A stretch of DNA of 64,000 nt. It comes from JAYPEY01 sp964519245. GTDB taxonomy: Bacteria > Verrucomicrobiota > Verrucomicrobiia > Limisphaerales > JAYPEY01. The stretch spans positions 1-64,000 of the forward strand of contig CAZFLK010000003.1 in NCBI GenBank assembly GCA_964519245.1, in the 5' to 3' direction. Shown piece by piece: positions 49,128-58,133 of this stretch; the first letter of the stretch is position 1, and each line of letters opens with the position of its first letter. Made by a program: the position numbers and the translations under genes. The notes below the pieces were generated by a model. It made no database searches and was not told where the DNA came from. It saw only the letters and a list, made by a program, of their open reading frames with translations.

Positions 49128-50873
49128 CTACTTGAGCAATTCGATCCGGAAGTTCCTGAATCGCGCCTCGGTGGGGCCGCCGGAGTGAAGTTGGAAGGCG
49201 ATGATGCCGCGCCGCGCGCCCTTGGGGTCATCGAGGTCGACGCACTTCTGTCCATTGATGAAGGTCTGCACCCTGGAACCATGGGCGAGGATCTCGTAGC
49301 GGTTCCATTCGCCCGGCTTCACGTGCTGTTCGCCGGATTCCTTCCAGAGCAGCGCGCGGCCGTGCTCTTCGTAGAGCTTGCCCCACCATCCCTTGCCGAT
49401 GTCCGCCTGATAGCCGTCGACCATGCCGTTCGCTCGGGCGTGACTGCGGAACTGGATGCCGCTGTTGCCGCGGTTGTCGACCAGCTTCACTTCCAGCGTC
49501 AATTTGAAATCAGCCAGCTCCAGCGGGCCCACCAGCCATTCATTCTTTTTCAATCCGCCGCTTCGGCCGACGATCTCACCCTGTTCCACGCTCCAAAGTT
49601 CGGGATTGCCGGTCCAGCCATCGAGGTTCTCGCCGTTGAAGAAGGATTCGAGATTTTCCGGCAGTCCCAGCATGGGAACCTGGCCCTGATGGCGCAGGTA
49701 GGCGATCAGGTCGTGGGCGTCGTTGTCACTGAAGGTTGCCAGCAATCCCTCCGGCATCATGGAAAGGCTGCTTTGCTGGATGAAAGCGACGTCACTGCGC
49801 GGCAGGGTGAGTGTTTCATTCTGGGTGACCACGGTCAGGGTGCGGCTGTCTTGCCGGGTGATGATGCCGGTGATGACCCGGTCGTCCGTGGTGTCGATCG
49901 TGGAAGTCCGGTAGTCGTTGGGAATCTCGGCGTTGGGATCGAGGATATTGTGCAGGATGTAGCTGAGTTCGCTGCGGTTGGAGCCGGTGATGTCCGGGCC
50001 GACGGAGCCTCCGGTTCCGTAGAGCTTGTGGCATTGTTGGCAGGTTCTGGCGAACAACGCGCGGCCGTTGGACAAGTCGGGCTTTCTGGCGGACTTCGCC
50101 TCGATGAGCTTGGTGTATTTCTCGATTTCCTGGAGTTTGTCGGCGGCGCTTTCCCGGATCACGCCCCAGACCTCGGCGACGCTCTGATTGATATCCTCCG
50201 CTTTCAGATCGCGCAGTTGCCTCACGATGTCGGCGGAAAGATCCCGGGAGGGAACTGTTTTCTCCTGCACGGCTTTGAGGAGGGGGCGGGCAAAGGCGGC
50301 TCGGGAGGCGAGGGTGGACAGCGCCATGCGTCTCTCGTTGGTGTTCAGCTCGGGGTAGATCCTGAGTATTGCGGCGGGAATGTCGGCGTCCGCGTAACTG
50401 GCCAGTCCGGACAGCGCCCGGTCGCGTAGCGACTTGTCGTGCAACAGGGCTTTCAGCGCCCCACTCAACTGTGGGTCCTTCGCGCTGACCAATGCCGCCA
50501 AGGCCGCCCGACGCTCGGTCAGCGGCGTTTCCGCGTCGCGGAGCTTGCTGCGTAATGCCGCGAGGGCGTTCCTGCTGCCGAAGACCAACGACAAGGTTTG
50601 CGCGATCCGGCGCACATCCGGGTTGGGGCTCCGGGCAAGTTGTTTCTCCAGCGTGTCCCATCCCTTGGGCATGGCCACGTTGCGCCGGCCCTTGAGGCCT
50701 TCGCTCATGCCCTTGAGTATGTCGAGTTGAAATGCGGGATCGTCGACGTCGCCGAGGACCTGAACCAACGCGTCGAGGGCCTCATCGCCGGACTGGGCCT
50801 GGACTTGTCCCGGGAGCGAGGTCAACAGAATGGCTAGCGACAGGATGGCGGGCGGCAGGATTCGCTTGTTCAT
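49128..50873 (-). CDS. Secreted HEAT-like / c-type heme / DUF1080 protein
   Basis: 581 residues from MNKRILPPAILSLAILLTSL (signal peptide to about residue 26); the frame continues far upstream antisense to the GH42 gene, which is a shadow. Residues about 30-240 form HEAT-like helical repeats. A Pirellula/Verrucomicrobium-type heme domain follows with CQQCH at residues 278-282 and DITGSNRSELSYILHNILDP. The end (about 395-581) is a DUF1080 jelly-roll domain (GENLDGWTGNPELW, LEVKLVDNRGNSGIQFRSHA, PTEARFRNFRIELLK). DUF1080 includes 3-keto-disaccharide hydrolases, so a sugar-related role is possible. Confidence 0.88.
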   Translation of the reverse strand: MNKRILPPAILSLAILLTSLPGQVQAQSGDEALDALVQVLGDVDDPAFQLDILKGMSEGLKGRRNVAMPKGWDTLEKQLARSPNPDVRRIAQTLSLVFGSRNALAALRSKLRDAETPLTERRAALAALVSAKDPQLSGALKALLHDKSLRDRALSGLASYADADIPAAILRIYPELNTNERRMALSTLASRAAFARPLLKAVQEKTVPSRDLSADIVRQLRDLKAEDINQSVAEVWGVIRESAADKLQEIEKYTKLIEAKSARKPDLSNGRALFARTCQQCHKLYGTGGSVGPDITGSNRSELSYILHNILDPNAEIPNDYRTSTIDTTDDRVITGIITRQDSRTLTVVTQNETLTLPRSDVAFIQQSSLSMMPEGLLATFSDNDAHDLIAYLRHQGQVPMLGLPENLESFFNGENLDGWTGNPELWSVEQGEIVGRSGGLKKNEWLVGPLELADFKLTLEVKLVDNRGNSGIQFRSHARANGMVDGYQADIGKGWWGKLYEEHGRALLWKESGEQHVKPGEWNRYEILAHGSRVQTFINGQKCVDLDDPKGARRGIIAFQLHSGGPTEARFRNFRIELLK

Positions 50874-51035
50874 GGCTGTAAAGCCTCGAGGATTGAGCAG
50901 GCACGTGATGAAATCAATGCCGTAGATGGGACCGGTCGCCGGCCGCGATGCCGGGCTTTTTTGGTTTGCGCGCAGTCGCGCGTCTCCTATCCTCCTGACT
51001 ACAACCAACCAAGGTAAACCAAACCGCTTAGCTTT

Positions 51036-53108
51036 ATGTACATAGGAGCCGCTTATTATCCTGAACACTGGGTGTATCCTTATGACGGAACGGAGGAGGA
51101 ACCGGAGTCGCGCTGGGCAATCGACGCTGAATTGATGGCCAAGGCCGGAATCAATGTTGTGCGTCTTGGGGAATTCAGCTGGGGTTTGTGCGAGCGAGAG
51201 GAGGGCAAGTTTGATTTTGGGTGGCTGAAGCGTTGCATGGATGTCATGCACGCGGCGGGCATCGAGGTGGTGTTGGGCACGCCGACCGCCGCGCCGCCTG
51301 TCTGGTTGTTGCAGAAGCATCCGGAAATTCTGCCGGTCGATGAGAACGGACAGATCCGACATGAGGGCACGCGTCGCGCCTACTGTCTCAACAGCGACAA
51401 GTATTGGGAGTATTCCCAGAAGATCGTGCGCGCCATGGCCGAGGCGTTGGGCCAACACGAATCCCTGATTGCCTGGCAGATTGACAACGGCGTCGGGCGC
51501 CATGACTCCGAGTATTCCTTCAACAGTGAGACCAGGCGCGATTGGCGCGCCTGGCTGAAAAGCAAGTACGAGACGATAGAAAACCTCAACGAGAAGCTGG
51601 GCCTGGCGGTCTGGGGGCAGGTCGTGAGCGACTGGGACCAGGTCTTCATGCCGATGCGCGCTCCGGCGGTGCACAATCCGGCGCTGGTCACGGATTGGCG
51701 TCGCTTCTCCAGCGACACCTGCGTGGCCTACGTGCGCATGCAGGCCGACCTGTTGCGGGAGTTGTCCCCCGGCAAGCCGGTCACCACCACCATGCGCGCT
51801 TTCGCGGCGGAGATCGACTGGTTTGACCTCGCCGACGCGATCGACTTTGTGTCCATCGACAGCCAGGCCGCCATGGGTGAACACGCGGCGGAGATCGCAT
51901 TCGGCATCGACTTGATGCGCTGTCTGAAACAGGACGACGAAATCAAGGCGCCGGGCGACGACGACGGTTTCTGGGTCATGGAGCAGAAGGCCGGCTCAGC
52001 CGCCTGGGAGGGCGTCAACGCTTCGGTGCGCCCCGGGGTGATCCGGAAGTTCACGCACCAGTTGATTTCCCGGGGAGCCAATGGCGTCTGTTTCTTCTAT
52101 TGGCGTCAACCGCTGATCGGCCCGGAGAAGTTCTATGGCGGCGTGTTGGATCACCGGGGCGACGGAAACAACCGCATGTACAAGGAAATCTGCCAGATCA
52201 GTGAAGAGATCAAGAAGCTGGATCCGATCCTGAAGGGCAGCCATGTGCATGCCGACACCTGCATCCTGATCAGTTTCGAGAACAACTGGGCAATCGACCA
52301 GCCGCTTGCGCGCAACCAGTTCTTCAAACAGAAGGACCACATCCTTGCCTACTACCACGCGCTGCACGACAAGAACATTCCGGTCGATTTTGCCCGACCG
52401 CCCTCGGATGACGAGGAGTTGGAGGAATTGAAGAAGTATCGCCTGGTCATTGCGCCCTCCCTGCATCTTCTGGATCCCGGTCAGGCCCAGCGGTTGGCCT
52501 GGTATGTCTATGAGGGCGGCACATTGATCGGCACCTGCAACACCGCGGGCATCGATGAGCACCACATCGCGCCGAAGGGCTATCCGCAGGAATTGATTGA
52601 TGTCTTCGGGATGGAGGTGAAGGAGTCGGACATCCTGCCGCCGGGGCGGGAGAACGCGCTGCATTTCAAGGGCTCCTTCAAGACCAGCAAGCAGCACTTT
52701 GGTCGGCTGTGGTGCGACATCATTGAGCCGCTGGAGTGCGAGATCCTGGCGACGTTTACGCGGGAGTTCTACTCCGGCAGTCCGGCTGTGACCCTCAATG
52801 AATACGGCAGCGGCAAGGCCATCTACGTCGGCACCGTGGGGCAGGCCGAACTCTACAACGATCTGATGGCCTGGCTTCGTTCGCAATTGGGGCTCTACTC
52901 GCTGATCAAGGTGCCGGATACGGTCGAGGTCAGCATGCGGCAGAAGGATGAGTCGCGTATGTATTTCGTGATCAACCATACCGACGGCCCGGTCCGCATC
53001 AACTTCCTCAAGACCACCCACGATTTCTTGTCCGAGAAGAAATTCAGCGGCAACTATGACATGCCGGCGCATGGCGTGTTGATGATCGATGAGCGGTCGC
53101 GGTTCTAG
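51036..53108 (+). CDS. GH42 beta-galactosidase-like protein lacking the acid/base Glu
   Basis: 690 residues, no signal peptide. MYIGAAYYPEHWVYPYDG and NVVRLGEFSWGLCEREEG are typical of the GH42 barrel start; a trimer-interface-like middle domain (IDVFGMEVKESDILPPGREN) and a C-terminal beta domain follow. The acid/base motif, usually W-Q-x-D-N-E-Y/F-G, reads WQIDNGVG here, so Gly152 replaces the catalytic Glu. The nucleophile Glu316 (FWVMEQKAG) is kept. It may have lost or changed activity, or use another donor. It is divergent from the cytochrome/DUF1080 gene across a 162-base gap and overlaps the next gene by 20 bases. Confidence 0.85.
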   Translation: MYIGAAYYPEHWVYPYDGTEEEPESRWAIDAELMAKAGINVVRLGEFSWGLCEREEGKFDFGWLKRCMDVMHAAGIEVVLGTPTAAPPVWLLQKHPEILPVDENGQIRHEGTRRAYCLNSDKYWEYSQKIVRAMAEALGQHESLIAWQIDNGVGRHDSEYSFNSETRRDWRAWLKSKYETIENLNEKLGLAVWGQVVSDWDQVFMPMRAPAVHNPALVTDWRRFSSDTCVAYVRMQADLLRELSPGKPVTTTMRAFAAEIDWFDLADAIDFVSIDSQAAMGEHAAEIAFGIDLMRCLKQDDEIKAPGDDDGFWVMEQKAGSAAWEGVNASVRPGVIRKFTHQLISRGANGVCFFYWRQPLIGPEKFYGGVLDHRGDGNNRMYKEICQISEEIKKLDPILKGSHVHADTCILISFENNWAIDQPLARNQFFKQKDHILAYYHALHDKNIPVDFARPPSDDEELEELKKYRLVIAPSLHLLDPGQAQRLAWYVYEGGTLIGTCNTAGIDEHHIAPKGYPQELIDVFGMEVKESDILPPGRENALHFKGSFKTSKQHFGRLWCDIIEPLECEILATFTREFYSGSPAVTLNEYGSGKAIYVGTVGQAELYNDLMAWLRSQLGLYSLIKVPDTVEVSMRQKDESRMYFVINHTDGPVRINFLKTTHDFLSEKKFSGNYDMPAHGVLMIDERSRF

Positions 53109-53490
53109 ACGCGGCGGCGGAGGCTGGAGCGATGCCCGGCGTCGCGCGCTCAGCGCGTGGCGGGGTGTGGATGTGACGTCGATGGAGCAGGCGCGGCGGC
53201 CCACCGCCCGCAGCGCTGCCGACGTGATGGCCAAGGCGCTCGCGGAGATCAACCTGGATCAGAAGCGTGCGGACGTGGAGATCCTCACGGTGTGGAAGGA
53301 CCTCATGGATCCGGAAGTGGTGGCGCACGCCAAGCCGGCCAACCTTCACAAGGGCACCCTGTTTGTGGATGTGGACAGCAGTGTGTGGCTCGACGAGATT
53401 GTGCGTTATCGCCAACGCGACATTCTTCGGAATCTGCAGAACAGTTTCGGGCGGCAGAAGATCAGGAAGATCTCATTTCGGATCGGTTGA
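53089..53490 (+). CDS. DUF721 / DciA-like protein
   Basis: 133 residues starting 20 bases inside the 3' end of the GH42-like gene. After a Gly/Arg-rich N-terminus the core has RSAADVMAKALAEINLDQKR, the short helix EILTVWKDLMDPEVVAHAKP, NLHKGTLFVDVDSSVWLDEI and LRNLQNSFGRQKIRKISFRI. This is the DUF721/DciA pattern (W near the first third, then L-x-V-x-V-x-S-S-x-W). DciA loads the replicative helicase in bacteria without DnaC. The location next to a glycosidase is unhelpful, but overlap suggests coupled translation. Confidence 0.75.
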   Translation: MSGRGSRRGGGGWSDARRRALSAWRGVDVTSMEQARRPTARSAADVMAKALAEINLDQKRADVEILTVWKDLMDPEVVAHAKPANLHKGTLFVDVDSSVWLDEIVRYRQRDILRNLQNSFGRQKIRKISFRIG

Positions 53491-53523
53491 TGCGCGCGCG
53501 TTTCGCGCGGGCGGCAAAGAGTC

Positions 53524-55893
53524 ATGAACGCCGGCGACGCCAACAACGAGCAGCGGGCCGACGCGGTCATGCTGGGCAACCTGATGGACGGGTTGCCCTA
53601 TCACGTTTATTTCAAGGATCGAGAGTCCCGTTTCACGCGGGTCAACCGCGTCATGAGCCTGCGTCTTGGCCTGGCGAGCGAGGCCGAAGCTGTGGGACGC
53701 TCGGATCTTGATTTTTTCGATCGCGAGCATGCCCTGCAGGCCATGGAAGATGAGCGTCGGATCATGGAGACCGGCGAGGGAATCCGCGACAAGGAGGAAT
53801 CCGAGATTGGTCCCGATGGCGCCCGGCGGTGGGTCATGACGACCAAACTTCCTCTGCGCGGCCCGGCCGGAGACATCGTCGGCACGTTCGGCTTCTCCCG
53901 CGATATCACAGAGCGGAGGCGCAGCGAGAAGGCCTTGATCGAGTCGGAGTCGCTCTATCACACCCTGGTCGAGAATCTGCCCCTGAATGTGTTTCGCAAG
54001 GACCGGGATGGCCGGTTTGTATTCTGCAACCAGCGGTTGTGCGAGTCTCTGGGCGAACCGCCGGAAGCGATCATGGGCCGGACGGACCACGACTTCTTTC
54101 CGAGTGAGTTGAGCGACAAGTATCGGGCGGACGATCTGCGGATCATGGAAACGGGCGATGTGTTCGAGGATGTGGAGCAGTATCTCGACGCCTATGGCAG
54201 TCGACGGTTCATCCACGTGATGAAGACCGCGGTTCGGGATCATGAGGATCGGGTCACCGGGATCCAGGGTGTTTTTCTGGACATTACCGCGGAACGGGAG
54301 GCGGAGCAGGCCTTGCGCCAGAATGAGCAACGCTATCGCGCGCTGATGGAAACGTCGCGGGTCGCCATCGTCACGGCGACGGATGAGGACCGTATCTTCG
54401 ATTGCAATCCAGCGGCGGAAGCCATGTTCGGCTATACGATGGCGGAGTTGCAGGGTGTTTCGTTGACGCGCTTGATGCCGGAACGGTATCGGGAGAAGCA
54501 TCGCAGGGCCTTTCGGCGCTTCATTGAAACGGGCGGGCCTTCCATTGCCGGGGCCACGGTGGAGATTCACGGGCAGAGGCGAGACGGAACGGAGTTTCCC
54601 CTTGAGCTCTCCATTGCGAGTTGGCGCAGTCCGGAAGGTCGTGTCTGGTTTGCCGGCATCATGCGGGATGTGACCGAGCGTTCGAAGTCCGAGCAGGCGA
54701 TCAAGGACTCCGAGGCTCTTTACCACTCGCTGGTGGAAAGCCTCCCCCTGAATGTGCTGCGCAAGGACGTCGAAGGTCGGATCACGTTCGGCAATCAGCG
54801 ATTCTTCGAGTTCGCCGACATGGAGCCCGCGGCGACGATAGGGAAAACGGACCACGATCTCTATCCCTCGGCGCTGGCCGACCAGTATCGCGCGGATGAC
54901 CTCCGAGTGATTGCAACCGGGGAGATTCTTGAACGCGTGGAGGCGCACCACACACCGAATGGCCGGACCGTGTATGTGGAGGTGTTCAAGGCGCCGGTGC
55001 GCGCCGCGGATGGATCGATTGTCGGCGTTCAGATCCTGTTCTGGGACGTGACCGAGCGCAAGGAAGCGGAGGACGCCCTCAGGAATGCCCGCACGGATCT
55101 GGAACAGCGGGTTCAGCAAAGGACGGTCATGCTGACCCGGGCCAACGAGGCGTTGCGCGCGGGAAACGCCGAACTTGCGCGGGCCAACGCCGAGTTGCAG
55201 GACTTTGCCTACATTGCGTCCCATGATCTCCAGGAGCCGTTGCGCAAGATTCAATCCTTCAGTCAACGCATCAAGGACAAGTTTTCTGACGCCATCCCGG
55301 AGCAGGGGAGGGACTACCTGGATCGCCTGCACAATGCGGCCAGCCGCATGTCCGGCCTCATCTCGGACTTGTTGGAATTGTCCCGGGTGACCACGAAGGC
55401 GAAGCCCTTCTCCCGGGTGGACTTGAAGGCGTTGGCGCAAGACGTGGTCGGGGATCTTGAGGCGCGCCTGGAGATGGCCGGGGGGCGGGTCGAGGTCGGT
55501 GAGCTTCCGGTCCTCGAAGGGGATCCGACCCAGCTGCGGCAGCTGCTGCAGAACCTGATCGGCAACGCCTTGAAGTTTCATCGAAAGGGTGTCGCGCCGG
55601 TCGTGCTGATCGCGGGGGAGTCAGATCCGGCCGCGGGCAGTTGCCGGGTGTCGGTCGCCGACAACGGAATCGGATTTGACGAAAAGTATGCGTCGCGCAT
55701 ATTTGCTGTGTTCCAGCGATTGCATGGAAAAAGCGCCTACGAAGGCACGGGAATCGGGCTGGCCATTTGTCGCAAGGTGGTGGAGCGTCATCGCGGCGAG
55801 ATTGTGGCCCACAGCGAGGAAGGCGAGGGCGCGACCTTCGTCATCACGCTTCCGCTGAGCCAGTCCGAGCCCGCGGAACCCACCGGTCCATGA
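53524..55893 (+). CDS. Multi-PAS sensor histidine kinase
   Basis: 789 residues, no signal peptide and no membrane helix, so it is a soluble cytoplasmic sensor. Four PAS domains run from about 13 to 512 (for example LPYHVYFKDRESRFTRVNRV, LPLNVFRKDRDGRFVFCNQR, VAIVTATDEDRIFDCNPAAE, LPLNVLRKDVEGRITFGNQR). A coiled coil (about 515-555) leads to HisKA with the phospho-accepting His in ASHDLQEPLRKI (about 566). HATPase boxes follow: LIGNALKFH, VADNGIGFDEKY, EGTGIGLAIC. The response regulator starts within its stop codon. The signal is unknown. Confidence 0.9.
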   Translation: MNAGDANNEQRADAVMLGNLMDGLPYHVYFKDRESRFTRVNRVMSLRLGLASEAEAVGRSDLDFFDREHALQAMEDERRIMETGEGIRDKEESEIGPDGARRWVMTTKLPLRGPAGDIVGTFGFSRDITERRRSEKALIESESLYHTLVENLPLNVFRKDRDGRFVFCNQRLCESLGEPPEAIMGRTDHDFFPSELSDKYRADDLRIMETGDVFEDVEQYLDAYGSRRFIHVMKTAVRDHEDRVTGIQGVFLDITAEREAEQALRQNEQRYRALMETSRVAIVTATDEDRIFDCNPAAEAMFGYTMAELQGVSLTRLMPERYREKHRRAFRRFIETGGPSIAGATVEIHGQRRDGTEFPLELSIASWRSPEGRVWFAGIMRDVTERSKSEQAIKDSEALYHSLVESLPLNVLRKDVEGRITFGNQRFFEFADMEPAATIGKTDHDLYPSALADQYRADDLRVIATGEILERVEAHHTPNGRTVYVEVFKAPVRAADGSIVGVQILFWDVTERKEAEDALRNARTDLEQRVQQRTVMLTRANEALRAGNAELARANAELQDFAYIASHDLQEPLRKIQSFSQRIKDKFSDAIPEQGRDYLDRLHNAASRMSGLISDLLELSRVTTKAKPFSRVDLKALAQDVVGDLEARLEMAGGRVEVGELPVLEGDPTQLRQLLQNLIGNALKFHRKGVAPVVLIAGESDPAAGSCRVSVADNGIGFDEKYASRIFAVFQRLHGKSAYEGTGIGLAICRKVVERHRGEIVAHSEEGEGATFVITLPLSQSEPAEPTGP

Positions 55894-56330
55894 AGCGAAC
55901 ATTCAACATCCTGCTGGCGGAAGACGACGCGGACGACCGGCTCCTGGCGAAAGAGGCCCTGGAGGAGAGCCGGATATCCGGTTCGCTCCATTGCGTGGAG
56001 GATGGCGAGGAATTGCTCGACTATTTGCGTTGTCGCGGCCGCTACTCGGCCCGCGCCCGGGCGCCTCGGCCGGATATCATCCTGCTCGACCTGAACATGC
56101 CGCGCAAAGACGGCCGCGAAGCCCTGCGTGAGATCAAGGCCGATCCGGAGTTGAGAAGGATACCCGTGATCGCGCTGACGACGTCCAAGGAGAAGGAAGA
56201 CGTCCGGAAGACCTACGATCTGGGCGCCAGTTCCTACATCAAGAAACCCTCCTCGTTCGATGGGTTGGTCGATGTCATGCGGACGCTTGGCAAGTACTGG
56301 TCCGAGATGGTGGAGTTGCCCGCCGAGTGA
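55890..56330 (+). CDS. Rcp1-type single-domain response regulator
   Basis: 146 residues from MKRTFNILLAEDDADDRLLA; the ATG overlaps the kinase stop (ATGA), so the two are coupled. Receiver residues: AEDDADDR acidic pocket, phospho-Asp in DIILLDLNMPRKDG, Thr in IALTTSKEKEDV, Lys in YIKKPSSFD. There is no output domain, as in Rcp1/CheY-like regulators that act by protein contact. It probably receives phosphate from the adjacent multi-PAS kinase. An in-frame upstream start at 55767 is rejected. Confidence 0.9.
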   Translation: MKRTFNILLAEDDADDRLLAKEALEESRISGSLHCVEDGEELLDYLRCRGRYSARARAPRPDIILLDLNMPRKDGREALREIKADPELRRIPVIALTTSKEKEDVRKTYDLGASSYIKKPSSFDGLVDVMRTLGKYWSEMVELPAE

Positions 56331-56594
56331 GGACGGCGACGCCGCCGTTCCGCGTTTGTGCGTCTCTGCGGTCGGCCGCTGCCCATCGCGTTGTTCGTTC
56401 AGGCTGAAAAATGGGCGAAGCGGTCCACATTCGCTTTGCGACGACAGCGGGACAATGCCCGTTGCCCAGCGTTCGAGCGCGGCGCAGCCCTGTGTGTTCG
56501 GCGTTTTTTGAGCCGTCTGTTTTCTGAGCTGCGTCGCGTCGTCGGCGGCTTTCCCCGCTGGACAAACATCCATCCCGCGCCAAGACTCCGTCCC
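56331..56594. other. Non-coding gap, repeat-like sequence
   Basis: 264 bases between the response regulator and the oxidoreductase. No start with a ribosome-binding site gives a plausible protein. Short partial inverted motifs occur, such as GCGAAGCG with CGCTTTGC near 56414-56440. The left edge carries cgtttgtgcgtctctgcgg, reminiscent of the ctttgtg-type repeats elsewhere in the window. I see no RNA gene. Confidence 0.4.
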
Positions 56595-58052
56595 ATGCAG
56601 AAAAGAGAAGTCAAGTCCCCCCAACCGCTTTCCCGTCGTTCCTTTGGCCGATTGGCCGGCGTGTCTGCGGCGGCCACGTTCGGATTTCAGTTCATCCCCA
56701 GTCATGCCTGGGGGCAGTTGACCAAGCCGGCGTTGGCGGGCATTGGCTCCGGCGGCAAAGGCAAGGCGGACATCACGGGTTCGGACTACGCGGGGTTCAA
56801 GGTCGTTGCGCTGGCGGACGTGGTGGTCGGCAGGAAGGTGAAGAACCCAACGCGGAAGCTGAAGTCTGTCGCCGAGATGCAGGAACGCTACAATCAGGCG
56901 AAGCTCTACAGCGACTACCGCGAGATGCTGGATGCGATGGGCGACAAGATTGACGCGGTCACGGTCTCGACGCCGGACCATCACCATTTTCACGCGTCCA
57001 TCCAGGCGATGAAGGCGGGCAAGCACGTGTATTGCCAGAAGCCGCTTTGCCACGGGATCTGGGAGGCGCGGATGATGGCCAAAGTGGCGAAGGAAACGGG
57101 GGTCAAGACCCAGATGGGCAACCAGGCCCACGCCAACGATCACATGCGCCGTTGCGTGGAGCTGATCCGCTCCGGCGTGATCGGCAAGGTGAAGGAAGTT
57201 CACGCCTGGACCAATCGACCCGTCTGGCCGCAGGGATTCAAGACGGCGCCCGAGAAGCAGCCCGTGCCGGAGTGGCTGGATTGGGAGCAGTGGGTCGGTC
57301 CTTCGCCCTGGGTTGATTACAATGAGGTCATTGCCCCCTTTGCCTGGCGCGGTTGGTGGGACTACGGCACCGGCGCGCTCGGCGACATGGCCTGCCACAT
57401 CATGGACATGGGCTATTGGGCCCTCATGCCCGGCGCCCCCAAGAGCGTCAAGGCAAGGCAGAACGGAGCAACCGAGCTTTCGCCGCCCATCAATTCCATC
57501 ATCGAGTGGGAATTCGGCCCGAGCCAGCACACCTCAAAAAGCGGATTCAAGTACTTCTGGTACGACGGCTACATCGACGCCTCCTTCGATCGTGAAAGTT
57601 GGACGCTCAAGAAGGCGAGCAATGAATACAATCATCCGGGAGCGGATGTCCTCGAAGGCAAGAGCTTCAAGGACTTCGGCAGCGTGATCATTGGCGAAGA
57701 GGGCAAGCTGTTCTTCCATCGCCAACGCAATAATTGGATTGTCGAGAGCTCCCATAAGATTGACGGGTTCGAATGGCCGGAGAAATCCATTCATCGCGCG
57801 GGCGGACCGGAGGACCGAAACGCCAACTACGTCGAGTGGATGGATGCAATCAACGGGCGCCTCAGGGATGGGCTCTCAGGCTTCGGTCACGCCGGACCGT
57901 TCACGGAGGTGGTGCTTCTCGGCGTGATCGCCCAGCGCAACGGAGGCCAGAAGCTGCAATGGGACTCCCGCAAGATGGAGATCAAGGGGCGTCCCGACCT
58001 GAAAAAGCTCATCAAGCGCGACTACCGCAAGGGCTGGGAAATCAAGGTGTGA
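56595..58052 (+). CDS. Tat-exported Gfo/Idh/MocA-family oxidoreductase
   Basis: The start MQKREVKSPQPLSRRSFGRL gives 485 residues with a twin-arginine signal (SRRSFGRLAG). The Rossmann part has PALAGIGSGGKGKADITG and the sugar-dehydrogenase motifs AVTVSTPDHHHFHASIQAMK, AGKHVYCQKPL (the EKP-type motif is QKP here) and MGNQAHANDHMRR, then a C-terminal substrate domain (GDMACHIMDMGYWAL, GFGHAGPFTEVVLLGV). It is an exported NAD(P)-type sugar oxidoreductase of the kind abundant in Verrucomicrobia. The substrate is unknown. Confidence 0.88.
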   Translation: MQKREVKSPQPLSRRSFGRLAGVSAAATFGFQFIPSHAWGQLTKPALAGIGSGGKGKADITGSDYAGFKVVALADVVVGRKVKNPTRKLKSVAEMQERYNQAKLYSDYREMLDAMGDKIDAVTVSTPDHHHFHASIQAMKAGKHVYCQKPLCHGIWEARMMAKVAKETGVKTQMGNQAHANDHMRRCVELIRSGVIGKVKEVHAWTNRPVWPQGFKTAPEKQPVPEWLDWEQWVGPSPWVDYNEVIAPFAWRGWWDYGTGALGDMACHIMDMGYWALMPGAPKSVKARQNGATELSPPINSIIEWEFGPSQHTSKSGFKYFWYDGYIDASFDRESWTLKKASNEYNHPGADVLEGKSFKDFGSVIIGEEGKLFFHRQRNNWIVESSHKIDGFEWPEKSIHRAGGPEDRNANYVEWMDAINGRLRDGLSGFGHAGPFTEVVLLGVIAQRNGGQKLQWDSRKMEIKGRPDLKKLIKRDYRKGWEIKV

Positions 58053-58133
58053 GCGGAACGTCGCGCGGTGGGGGATGGAGCGCCGAAGCGATGCGTCGGC
58101 GGTCGTTGTCGGTCGTCGCCCCTGCCTTGCGCG

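Noticed and set aside
50874..51884. 337-codon upstream extension of the cytochrome/DUF1080 gene
   Set aside because: It is antisense to the GH42-like gene, and a proper signal peptide begins at 50873.
53473..55581. Minus-strand ORF of 702 codons opposite the PAS kinase
   Set aside because: Antisense shadow of an unmistakable histidine kinase; the translation is rich in His/Arg/Leu with no domain pattern.
55788..57530. Minus-strand ORF of 580 codons opposite the response regulator and oxidoreductase
   Set aside because: It spans two real genes and a gap on the other strand, without any recognisable motif.
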